A DNA stretch of 14,335 bases, from the NCBI GenBank assembly GCA_903899795.1, contig CAIUKX010000599.1:1-14335 (forward strand). Direction: 5' to 3'. Shown one piece after another: positions 7,201-13,844 of the stretch (positions are counted from its first letter, which is position 1; every line of letters begins with the position of its first letter). The stretch is from an uncultured Flavobacteriales bacterium (GTDB lineage Bacteria > Bacteroidota > Bacteroidia > Flavobacteriales_D > Crocinitomicaceae). The notes under the pieces were generated by a model that saw nothing but the letters and a program-made list of their open reading frames with translations, ran no database searches and had not been told where the DNA came from. A program made the position numbers and the translations under genes.

Positions 7201-8158
7201 ATTCGATACATTGGGATTCAAATACCATTATGTAAAATTCCTTTATTCATTTCCGGTGGAAGAAAAAATATGGGAAGAAAATCAATTGAGTGTGCTGTAT
7301 AAATTTGACTGGCAGGATTCCATCAATTTTACTCCATCGGACATTACTTCTTCACAATCATTGGATGAAATGATCGTCGATTTAGGTTTGGCTGGAGACA
7401 TGTTCGACCAGCCTTATTACGGGCGACCAAGTCTGGTGGATAAAACCGGGATTGATTACCACATGACAAAATATTACCCGAACGATACAATAGCCCGCGA
7501 CGGGGAAATCTCATCCGGAAAAAAAGTCGGCTGCTGGAACTATTACAGCTACGAAGGTGAACGATTATACGAAGTGGATTATTTCGATTCCATCATCAAG
7601 ATCAATGATTCTATTCAATTCAAAGCAAAAGGGATCTTGACCGATTACAATTCCAAAGGAAAAATTACTAGTAAAAGTTTCATTATTGAAAAATTTGAGA
7701 AATACGATTGTTCACATACTGATCATTACGAAATTCGTCAGCTTTATACCATTTGGGAATCGAACGACAGTATTCACCGCATGAATGGATATGTGAAAAA
7801 TTACTATGACAACGGTGTACTCCAAAACGAAGGAAAAATGGAAAACGGATTACCTACTGGAGTTTGGAAGTTCTACGATCCTTTTGGAAAACTGAATCAA
7901 GTGGGGGTATATGTTATGGGGAAACGAAACGGTCGCTGGCTAGCAGGTGATTTATCTAAAACCAAATATTTAGGTGATATTTGTTTGAATCCCAACTTAC
8001 CAGATTTGGAAAAAGAAATTAAAACCAGAGAACAGCAATTAGACATCATTATCACCAATTATAAACTCGGAAAAGCTTTAAACAAAGAATTTTACGATAT
8101 CAACTGGGGACAATTTGACGACGATAAACCAAAGACTAAAAAAAATGACGGAGAATAA
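4283..8158 (+). CDS. large exported MORN-variant (YwqK-like) repeat protein
   Basis: A 1291-aa exported repeat protein. The frame is open to an ATG at 4247, but the ATG at 4283 gives a standard Sec signal peptide: MKSK, a hydrophobic core 8-20, and predicted cleavage after VFA (A22) before Q23. The mature protein contains many units of the MORN-variant/YwqK type, with core pattern x-[ND]-G-x3-G-x-[WY]. The clearest are KNGLKEGEW (197-205), KDGKPDGVW (789-797), ENGLPTGVW (1187-1195) and GKRNGRW (1213-1219); others lie between about 830 and 1150. An N-terminal region (23-165), with a basic helical segment at about 67-108, precedes the repeats. Residues about 357-406 form a Tyr/Asp/Glu-rich low-complexity insert. 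Repeats of this family form elongated beta-sheets, so a structural or adhesive surface role is plausible but unproven. I see no catalytic motif, and no C-terminal sorting domain is obvious. It overlaps the upstream lipoprotein gene by 11 nt; 61 nt separate it from the SpoIIM-family gene. Confidence 0.85.
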   Translation: MKSKINHLIALAVMLIALPVFAQKVESITYKGASSYVYPFKIPVRATESYYSSINLRIHKNTILKMLEETQWKDKNPEELAEAKKEFKKQIHRYRKIYRRNRRGTGHQLIKTIHQNPYPLLEQFYERDVDIKPCLDPIPDGTYIQYFEEFPLIDKDNKLTIIKDRVAGVFHIKNNMLEGEAVWYNFKGDILKKGSFKNGLKEGEWYFEKRQMENRLSKDTKDDYVKNGFPPMDTTVEIMTYNKGVRNGNYIQKGNTDLPVYEGHYLENEFAGHWIERVMKTPNNFFLVKNKRAELAKLRHNNVVTAEYTLAKDPKIVKQPLVRNGLIMERYVMGFDFNANYNPYNVSKDLYKIAFTEELDLELDEEKVNSYEGSVYDEEYYGENDYSMEEYEGEGDLYYEESYTDNINSKYSTYVYDKTNDKYLERGKVIDSIGIKFKYEGVYERRYPNGQLMFRYEFKDGKLLKEDTLFWDNGNPFDVITFMPDSNQYLQTVYDYEGKLYRELLFDKQGDFLRVKYEPVTKQYVTLEGLKAYDNPSAAYYSYDKMDTVSSVLAVDSILIWKSWFKEDSTKLYQRMYYPKERVLKMHNYTMNGTSSFQKEIQFGEDFKSWTGTEVFSFGNLTVKSHNSASYIEYLDRDPELFDSVPQINVNRYGKVFDVTSDDVLFKGEIPYSGPVSIQVNTKSENFKTTSEISLSFPVYTMAQKKLEKSYKKFRSKGKISHSEYLGSLERNELSYDFNNAIFYSLFPFLRGTIEYPVIYANFDDNGNPEKYKEKQYDPQAKKITGRMKDGKPDGVWTVEDQFGNIQSIIPYMNGEKNGTEKVYADAEPRKKISEEDYYLDGGMTDFDTFPKRKTHYLQWVDNYKNGVQHGESVRYNWLGEKEQYQYYVDGLKQGRSYERNNLAYTKMNYLDDALDGYVQTYLTIKGQDSILLFALNFQNGELQGESKSFHTNGKLSKRGFFLNGQPIDDYEAFDTLGFKYHYVKFLYSFPVEEKIWEENQLSVLYKFDWQDSINFTPSDITSSQSLDEMIVDLGLAGDMFDQPYYGRPSLVDKTGIDYHMTKYYPNDTIARDGEISSGKKVGCWNYYSYEGERLYEVDYFDSIIKINDSIQFKAKGILTDYNSKGKITSKSFIIEKFEKYDCSHTDHYEIRQLYTIWESNDSIHRMNGYVKNYYDNGVLQNEGKMENGLPTGVWKFYDPFGKLNQVGVYVMGKRNGRWLAGDLSKTKYLGDICLNPNLPDLEKEIKTREQQLDIIITNYKLGKALNKEFYDINWGQFDDDKPKTKKNDGE

Positions 8159-8175
8159 ATCTTCGATTAACATTC

Positions 8176-8204
8176 TTGATCTCAATTTATTTTTTTTATC
8201 ATTG
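8176..8204 (+). promoter_or_regulatory. candidate promoter of the SpoIIM-DUF58 operon
   Basis: TTG at 8176-8178 is followed after 18 nt by TATCATTG at 8197-8204, which is one mismatch from TAnnTTTG. The spacing equals that of the promoter at 846-874. It lies in the only sizeable gap (61 nt) upstream of the operon and would give a leader of about 10 nt before the ATG at 8220. Readthrough from the MORN-repeat gene is the alternative. Confidence 0.4.
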
Positions 8205-8219
8205 GGGAACCAAAACTAA

Positions 8220-10154
8220 ATGAAAGAAACAACCTTCATAGAACAAAACAAGGAAAAGTGGTCGCGCTTTGAACGGGTTTATGCTTCAACGGTGAATGAA
8301 CCGGAAGAGTTAAGTGACTTGTACATGGACATTACCGATGATTTGAGTTATGCACAAACATTCTATAAACGCAGAACTGTACGTGTATACCTGAATCAAC
8401 TGGCTCAGATGGTCTATACAGGAGTTCACAAGCAAAAAGGAGAATCACTCAAAAAGTTTTTTACCGTTTGGCAAAAATCACTTCCCCTTGAGATTTATCG
8501 TTCCAGAAAACATTTGCTCTTTGCCCTGATTGCCTTCTTGATTTATACTGCAATTGGTGTGATCACAACCGAAATCGATAACGACTTCCCAAGGATCGTT
8601 TTAGGAGATGGATATGTCAATATGACCATTGAAAATATCCAAAAGGGAAATCCGCTCGGTGTTTATGAGATGGGGGCAAAAACCCGCGGAGACCAAATGG
8701 CCATGTTTATTCAAATTACCACCAACAATATGAAGGTAGCCTTTCTTACCTTTTTTGTGGGATTTTTCTTTACCTTCGGAACACACATTTTGATGTTCTA
8801 CAACGGTGTAATGCTCGGTTCATTCCAATATTTTTTCTATCTGAAAGGACTTCTCATAACCAGTTTTTTAGGAATCTGGATTCATGGAGCATTTGAAATT
8901 TCAGCGATTGTACTAGCTGCTGGTGCTGGAATTACGGCCGGAAACGGATGGTTATTCCCAAAGAGTTATACACGAATTCAATCCCTGCAATTGTCCACCA
9001 AGCGAGGTTTGAAAATCATGATGAGTCTAGTTCCATTCATTATAGCAGCTGGATTTTTGGAAAGTTATGTCACAGCAAATTATCAGGATTTAGCGGATTG
9101 GTCAAAATGGACCTTGATTCTTCTTTCCTTTGGAATTATCCTGTTTTTTTATGTGATTTACCCAATGTACATTGCCCGGAAATATCCCGAAGAAGTCGAT
9201 CAACAGGAAGTTGGATTTTTCCCACAACACAAGAAATTTGCATTTGACAAAATCCGAAGTTTAGGAGAAGTTATTTCAGATTCCTTTCAGTATTACAGAA
9301 CACATTTTTCAAAATTTGGGAAAGTCATCTTTTCGTTCATCTTGCCTTTGATCGCTGTTCTTGTCGTTTTTCAGGACATTAATCACATCGAAGATTTGAA
9401 AAAAGAACACTGGTACGATTGGGCATCACAGTTTTCGTACATGATCGGTTACGGCTATAAAAATATCCAGGATTGCATCATTGCCTTTTGCTGGATGATC
9501 ATTTTTACACTTACGTTTGCCTCTATTTTCTGGAGCATGCGAAGCATGGACGAAACTTTTTCCTGGAAAAGCTATTTCAAATTTTTACGAAAACGATTTT
9601 TTGCGATTTGGTTGGGAAATCTGTTTTTATATGCTATCGTTTTCTTGCTGCCTTGGTATTTATTACTTCCGGCATTATTTGTTATCCCGTTTTTCTTTCT
9701 GCATGGTGCGACAGTAGCGTTGGGAGATGGATCATTCGGTCATCGACTCAAAAAGGCATTTAGCTTTAGCAAAAACAATTATGGAAATTCATTGTTGACT
9801 TTGCTTTTGATTTTGGTTTTTATTGTTCTCATTTCCCAGCCGATTGCTTTTGTATTCAGCAACCACTTTGGATTCAATAATGAACCGTTGGTAAGAGATT
9901 TATTGGACATGGTGGCAGATTTTACCAAACGAATTGCAGCCAATTACTCCAGCAACCCATTGATTTTTAGTAATATCATCCGACAAATTGTCTACATTCT
10001 TTTTTTACTTTTTGTAATTCCATTAGTAATTATTCCAACAGCTTTTGCGTTCTATTCGGAACTTGAAAAAACAGAAGTTTTGGGATTAAAAAAACAATTT
10101 GAAAAGTTTGGCAAGAGAAATAGGTTTCAAGAAACAGATGTCGATTTTGAATAA
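8220..10154 (+). CDS. SpoIIM-family membrane protein with extra C-terminal membrane domain
   Basis: A 644-aa inner-membrane protein. Residues about 1-330 match the SpoIIM (DUF95) family of Bacteroidota: a cytoplasmic helical N-terminus (1-95), a first membrane segment (98-116), the hallmark segment NNMKVAFLTFFVGFFFTFG (169-187) with NGVMLG (195-200), and HGAFEISAIVLAAGAG (222-237). Further membrane helices lie at about 265-280 and 297-315. The family's usual length is near 320-330 aa, so residues about 330-644 are additional. They contain at least five more membrane segments (about 366-384, 418-436, 462-495, 524-547, 587-612), with a cytoplasmic linker at about 318-365. This half resembles multi-pass 'membrane domain' proteins such as the DUF4013 or GDPDase-membrane types, but I cannot assign it firmly. 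The ATG at 8220 starts the family's expected N-terminus. The 3' end overlaps the DUF4129 gene by 17 nt. The family is named after a Bacillus engulfment protein; nothing here points to sporulation. Confidence 0.9.
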   Translation: MKETTFIEQNKEKWSRFERVYASTVNEPEELSDLYMDITDDLSYAQTFYKRRTVRVYLNQLAQMVYTGVHKQKGESLKKFFTVWQKSLPLEIYRSRKHLLFALIAFLIYTAIGVITTEIDNDFPRIVLGDGYVNMTIENIQKGNPLGVYEMGAKTRGDQMAMFIQITTNNMKVAFLTFFVGFFFTFGTHILMFYNGVMLGSFQYFFYLKGLLITSFLGIWIHGAFEISAIVLAAGAGITAGNGWLFPKSYTRIQSLQLSTKRGLKIMMSLVPFIIAAGFLESYVTANYQDLADWSKWTLILLSFGIILFFYVIYPMYIARKYPEEVDQQEVGFFPQHKKFAFDKIRSLGEVISDSFQYYRTHFSKFGKVIFSFILPLIAVLVVFQDINHIEDLKKEHWYDWASQFSYMIGYGYKNIQDCIIAFCWMIIFTLTFASIFWSMRSMDETFSWKSYFKFLRKRFFAIWLGNLFLYAIVFLLPWYLLLPALFVIPFFFLHGATVALGDGSFGHRLKKAFSFSKNNYGNSLLTLLLILVFIVLISQPIAFVFSNHFGFNNEPLVRDLLDMVADFTKRIAANYSSNPLIFSNIIRQIVYILFLLFVIPLVIIPTAFAFYSELEKTEVLGLKKQFEKFGKRNRFQETDVDFE

Positions 10155-11028
10155 ACTTTTTCTCTATATCGTTGTTATTGCTTTCGCTTTTCCGTCCATT
10201 GCTCAGGAAAAGAAAAAGGGAGCGGCTTCGTCTGAACTTTGGAAAAAAGAGCGCGACTACATTCGTTACGAGAAAGGGAAAAATTACAAGGGACCAAATG
10301 ACTGGTATTCCGAGAGTCCGGGTTCAATGCGTGAGGAAAACGAGAATTATAACAATGGAAATTCCAGCGGTTATGGAATTCAGTACAATCCTCAACAGAT
10401 CAAACGAAACCGCCAGAAAAAAAGCACACAATATGGAAAAGGGGGGCAATCAGGAGATCAGGCTTACGATCCCGAAATTGAACGCCCCGATCCGGAAGAT
10501 ATCCCAGATATTGATGGTCCTGATGTGGATATTGATACACCAAGTATTTCAGATACTTTTTGGCAAATCCTGGGTTATTTATTACTGTTCGCCTTAATTA
10601 TTCTCATCGCGTATTACATCATCAAGAACAGAAAACCAAGTGAGAGAAAAGTTCAGGTACAACCATTGGAAAACGATTGGAACCCCGAAGTCATTACCAA
10701 AACCGAGTTGGAACTCTTACTGGAAAAAGCGATTGAAAATGAAGATTATCGTGAATGTGTAAGAATCTATTTCACTTTCATTTTGAAAGAAGTCATTAAA
10801 AAAGGATGGATCAAGTGGAAACAAGATAAAACCAATTTCGATTACATCATCGAAATGAAACGGAGACCGGAAAGTTATCGATTTGAAGAAGCAGTACGGA
10901 TCTACGATTTGATCTGGTACGGTGATTATACGATTGAAAAATCCGTGTTTGAATCCATTCAGCCGACGCTGTTGAACTATTATCAATTTTTACAATCAAC
11001 ACCTGCTGGAAGTAAGGAAGACAAATGA
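10138..11028 (+). CDS. DUF4129 domain-containing membrane protein
   Basis: A 296-aa membrane-anchored protein. The frame is open to a TTG at 10099, but the ATG at 10138 yields a clear signal peptide (hydrophobic 8-19, cleavage near SIAQ, residue 22/23). The extracytoplasmic part (23-138) is charged, with a Tyr/Asn-rich tract (about 66-83) and a Pro/Asp/Glu-rich linker (about 110-139, with DIPDIDGPDVDID). One membrane helix follows at about 141-162. The cytoplasmic C-terminus (about 185-288) has the DUF4129 pattern: an acidic helix, ECVRIYFTFILKEVIKKGWI (206-225), KTNFDYI (231-237) and the signature IWYGDY (259-264). DUF4129 proteins are regularly encoded beside MoxR/DUF58/DUF4350 genes; the function is unknown. 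It starts 17 nt inside the SpoIIM-family gene, and its stop overlaps the next gene as ATGA, so co-translation is likely. Confidence 0.9.
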   Translation: MSILNKLFLYIVVIAFAFPSIAQEKKKGAASSELWKKERDYIRYEKGKNYKGPNDWYSESPGSMREENENYNNGNSSGYGIQYNPQQIKRNRQKKSTQYGKGGQSGDQAYDPEIERPDPEDIPDIDGPDVDIDTPSISDTFWQILGYLLLFALIILIAYYIIKNRKPSERKVQVQPLENDWNPEVITKTELELLLEKAIENEDYRECVRIYFTFILKEVIKKGWIKWKQDKTNFDYIIEMKRRPESYRFEEAVRIYDLIWYGDYTIEKSVFESIQPTLLNYYQFLQSTPAGSKEDK

Positions 11029-12710
11029 AAAGCAACAAAAAAATAACACTTATTTTTGGACTAATCGCTTTGGTCGTTGTCTTCATTTGGCTGATGGATG
11101 GTTCGTCTTCGGGGGATGCTCGCTCTACCTATACCTCATCCAATTGGGATGTCATGTACGACATCAATAGTAAAGATCCTCAAGGCCTGTATGTATTCAA
11201 TACGATGCTGGATAAGCACATAAAAAAACCTCATCGTGTTTCGGTTCTCAATAAATGGTCACATTACGACAGCCTTGTCAAGAAACCAGGGAAATCGACA
11301 TATTTGTTTGTCGGACATGAATTTCAATTATTGAAAGAAGAAATGGACACCATACTTACAGACGTAAGTAATGGATCCGAATTAGTGCTCAGTTTTTACA
11401 ATTTATCGCAAAACATATACGATACGCTTTTCGATGAGCTGAGTTTTAATTATGATTATTCCGAAGATATCACTGTTTATGCAGGGAAAAACAAATTCAA
11501 ATTATACAATATCTATCAAATGGATACTGTTGCCCGTGAATGGGAGGCATTTGAAGAAATTTATCCAGCAGACTCCAATTACACAGTCCTTTCGTCCTTT
11601 ATGGAGATGGCGAACTACATAAAAATCAAACACGGAAAGGGCTACATTTACCTCCATTCCAATCCGCAACTTTTCTTCAATTACCAATTGCTTCAGAAAG
11701 ACGGATATCGTCAGGCAACCTACTTTATTCACCACATTCCAAAAGATCAGAACGTTCTTTGGATGGAACTTGGTCGTTTGAATGGAGCTTATGGATCGAG
11801 TCCGGAACCAGAGCCAGAATCCGGAGGTAAAGTCGATGACAGTTACTTCAAATTGCTGTTCAAGAGTCCGGCATTATTGATGGCTTTGCTCATGGTCATT
11901 TTCAGTTTTACACTCTTCCTTTTATTCCGGGCAAAACGGATGCGTCCAGTTGTTCCTTACATGGAGCCGAAGAAAAATATGACCTTATCATTTGCTGAAA
12001 CGATCACTTCGATTTATTTCTCCAAACAAAGTCCAAAAGGCTTGTTGAGTGTTCAGCGTAAGAACTTTTACAACACTGTTCAAAAACATTTCTTTGTAGA
12101 TCTTTCCCGACGTGAAGAAGACAAAGAAATAAAAATACTGTCCGAAAAAAGCAATGTCCCGTTCGACGAATTGAAAGATTTCATTGATGCATTGGAGAAT
12201 AAGCGGGCGAATGAGGTCGACAATAAATACATTTCCGAAGTTGCCAAACGTCAGCGTGATTTTTACCATCGGACAGGTATCATTTCAAAAAATATTCAGC
12301 AACGACTGGAAAAATACGAACGTAAATTCAACAGAAGTCTCTGGTTGCCCTCCATCCTGATTTTAGGAGGAATCTTTATTATCCTTTATGGATTCTATTT
12401 ATTAGTAGGCGCAAAAGGAATTGGAATAGCATTGTGGCCGATCGGTTTTGCTTCCGTATCGATGGGAATTCTTCGTTTGAGAAAACCGTTGGTAATCGTT
12501 ACAAAAGAACACCTGATCATTTGTCCGGTTGTCGGAAAAAACAGAAAATACCTTTTGGACGAACTGTCAAGTGTGGAAAACTCAACAACAATGGTCCATT
12601 TTTATTTTACCGAAAACAGAAAAATCAAAATCAATTATTGGGAAATGAGTAGTTTCGATAAAAAACAATTCGAGTACTTTGTTTCAAACCTTCATAAATT
12701 AGAATTATGA
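11025..12710 (+). CDS. DUF4350-type membrane protein with C-terminal PH-like module
   Basis: A 561-aa membrane protein. An N-terminal signal anchor (7-24) is followed by a DUF4350 extracytoplasmic domain of GATase-like type: SKDPQGLYVFNTML (49-62), then the strand and turn YLFVGHEFQLLKEEMDTIL (93-111), then NGSELVLSFYN (116-126). Further on are IKIKHGKGYIYLHSNPQLFFNY (199-220; strand plus SNP motif) and a second membrane helix (282-301). The cytoplasmic region to about 430 holds the usual charged helical tail with YFSKQSPKGL (331-340). This family normally ends near 400 aa. Here, two further membrane helices (about 440-460 and 464-483) and a compact beta-rich segment (about 487-561) follow. 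That segment has the look of a bacterial PH domain and ends in a helix (FDKKQFEYFVSNLHKL), the usual layout for that fold. The PH call is inference from pattern only. Start and stop both overlap neighbours as ATGA. Confidence 0.85.
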   Translation: MKSNKKITLIFGLIALVVVFIWLMDGSSSGDARSTYTSSNWDVMYDINSKDPQGLYVFNTMLDKHIKKPHRVSVLNKWSHYDSLVKKPGKSTYLFVGHEFQLLKEEMDTILTDVSNGSELVLSFYNLSQNIYDTLFDELSFNYDYSEDITVYAGKNKFKLYNIYQMDTVAREWEAFEEIYPADSNYTVLSSFMEMANYIKIKHGKGYIYLHSNPQLFFNYQLLQKDGYRQATYFIHHIPKDQNVLWMELGRLNGAYGSSPEPEPESGGKVDDSYFKLLFKSPALLMALLMVIFSFTLFLLFRAKRMRPVVPYMEPKKNMTLSFAETITSIYFSKQSPKGLLSVQRKNFYNTVQKHFFVDLSRREEDKEIKILSEKSNVPFDELKDFIDALENKRANEVDNKYISEVAKRQRDFYHRTGIISKNIQQRLEKYERKFNRSLWLPSILILGGIFIILYGFYLLVGAKGIGIALWPIGFASVSMGILRLRKPLVIVTKEHLIICPVVGKNRKYLLDELSSVENSTTMVHFYFTENRKIKINYWEMSSFDKKQFEYFVSNLHKLEL

Positions 12711-13840
12711 CAAACGACGAAATAACAAACAACGAAAACGAGCACGCATCCTACATGCCAAAGCCTGAAATTCCAGCACAGGAATCTGAAAATAATTCGA
12801 ATGTAGAAAACACGTCCGCTGAAATGCGCATTGAGCCATCCGCTGACTCAACTGCCGGTTCATCTAATTATGGTTTCGAGCGTCAAAATCATGAGTTGCT
12901 TTGGGTTGCGCAAAAAGTAAACAGCGTTCGTGAAGAATTGGCGAAATACATCATTGGTCAACATGAAATGGTTGAATTACTGATGATCGGAATCTTTTCA
13001 AACGGCCATATATTGCTGGAAGGAGTTCCAGGTGTTGCGAAAACACTTTCTGCTAAGGTACTTTCCGCAGCTTTGAATATCGATTTCTCACGAATTCAGT
13101 TTACACCGGATTTAATGCCTTCGGACGTAATAGGAACTTCCGTTTTCAACATGAAAGATTCGTCTTTTACATTCAGAAAAGGTCCTGTTTTTGCCAACAT
13201 CGTTTTGATTGATGAGATCAACAGAGCACCGGCAAAAACACAGGCAGCACTCTTTGAAGTAATGGAAGAACGTCAGATTACCTACGATGGACAGACCTAT
13301 CCGATGAGTGTTCCATTTTTAATCATCGCAACACAAAATCCAATTGAACAAGAAGGAACGTATAACTTGCCGGAAGCACAATTGGATCGTTTCCTTTTCA
13401 AAATCAAATTAGGTCATCCAGAATTGGATCATGAGATTGAAATACTTCAACGTTACAAAAATAACATCAAACCTCCTTCATTGGATGAGGTAAAAGCCGT
13501 TTTTACAGCGGAGGAAATTCAAAAAGTACAAAAGGTCATTGAAGAAATCATCATCGAGGATAATTTGTTGAAATACATTGCCAACATTACCCATAAAACA
13601 AGAAATCACGGGAAAATCTATTTAGGCGGATCACCGAGAGCTTCCTTATCCATCCTTCGTTCATCGAAAGCTATCGCTGCAATTCGTGGCCGTGATTTTG
13701 TGACACCAGAGGACATTCAATTTGTGGCTCCTCACGTATTGAATCATCGTTTGGTATTAACTCCAGAAGCAGAAATGGAAGATTTACACACCGAAGACGT
13801 CATCCTAGAAATCATTCAAACGATAGAAGTTCCTCGATAA
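12707..13840 (+). CDS. MoxR-family AAA+ ATPase
   Basis: A 377-aa MoxR-type AAA+ ATPase, predicted cytosolic. The first 60 or so residues are Asn/Glu/Ser/Pro-rich and look disordered; the ATPase starts at about 66 (VAQKVNSVREEL). Visible elements: IIGQ (82-85), Walker A GVPGVAKT (106-113, with Ala111 in place of the canonical Gly; K112 and T113 intact), and the MoxR-typical FTPDLMPSDVIG (132-143). Walker B is VLIDE (166-170). INRAPAKTQAALFEVMEE (171-188) follows, then sensor 1 ATQNP (208-212), LDRF with the putative arginine finger R228, and sensor 2 SPRAS (309-313, R311). The lid and C-terminal helices are complete. MoxR ATPases act as chaperone-like remodellers of partner proteins, usually with a DUF58 or VWA partner encoded next door, as here. 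It begins in an ATGA overlap with the DUF4350 gene and ends 4 nt before the DUF58 gene. Confidence 0.96.
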   Translation: MTNDEITNNENEHASYMPKPEIPAQESENNSNVENTSAEMRIEPSADSTAGSSNYGFERQNHELLWVAQKVNSVREELAKYIIGQHEMVELLMIGIFSNGHILLEGVPGVAKTLSAKVLSAALNIDFSRIQFTPDLMPSDVIGTSVFNMKDSSFTFRKGPVFANIVLIDEINRAPAKTQAALFEVMEERQITYDGQTYPMSVPFLIIATQNPIEQEGTYNLPEAQLDRFLFKIKLGHPELDHEIEILQRYKNNIKPPSLDEVKAVFTAEEIQKVQKVIEEIIIEDNLLKYIANITHKTRNHGKIYLGGSPRASLSILRSSKAIAAIRGRDFVTPEDIQFVAPHVLNHRLVLTPEAEMEDLHTEDVILEIIQTIEVPR

Positions 13841-13844
13841 GTAG

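Noticed and set aside
10099..10137. TTG start for the DUF4129 protein
   Set aside because: The ATG at 10138 starts right at the signal peptide; the longer form adds 13 residues out of keeping with it.
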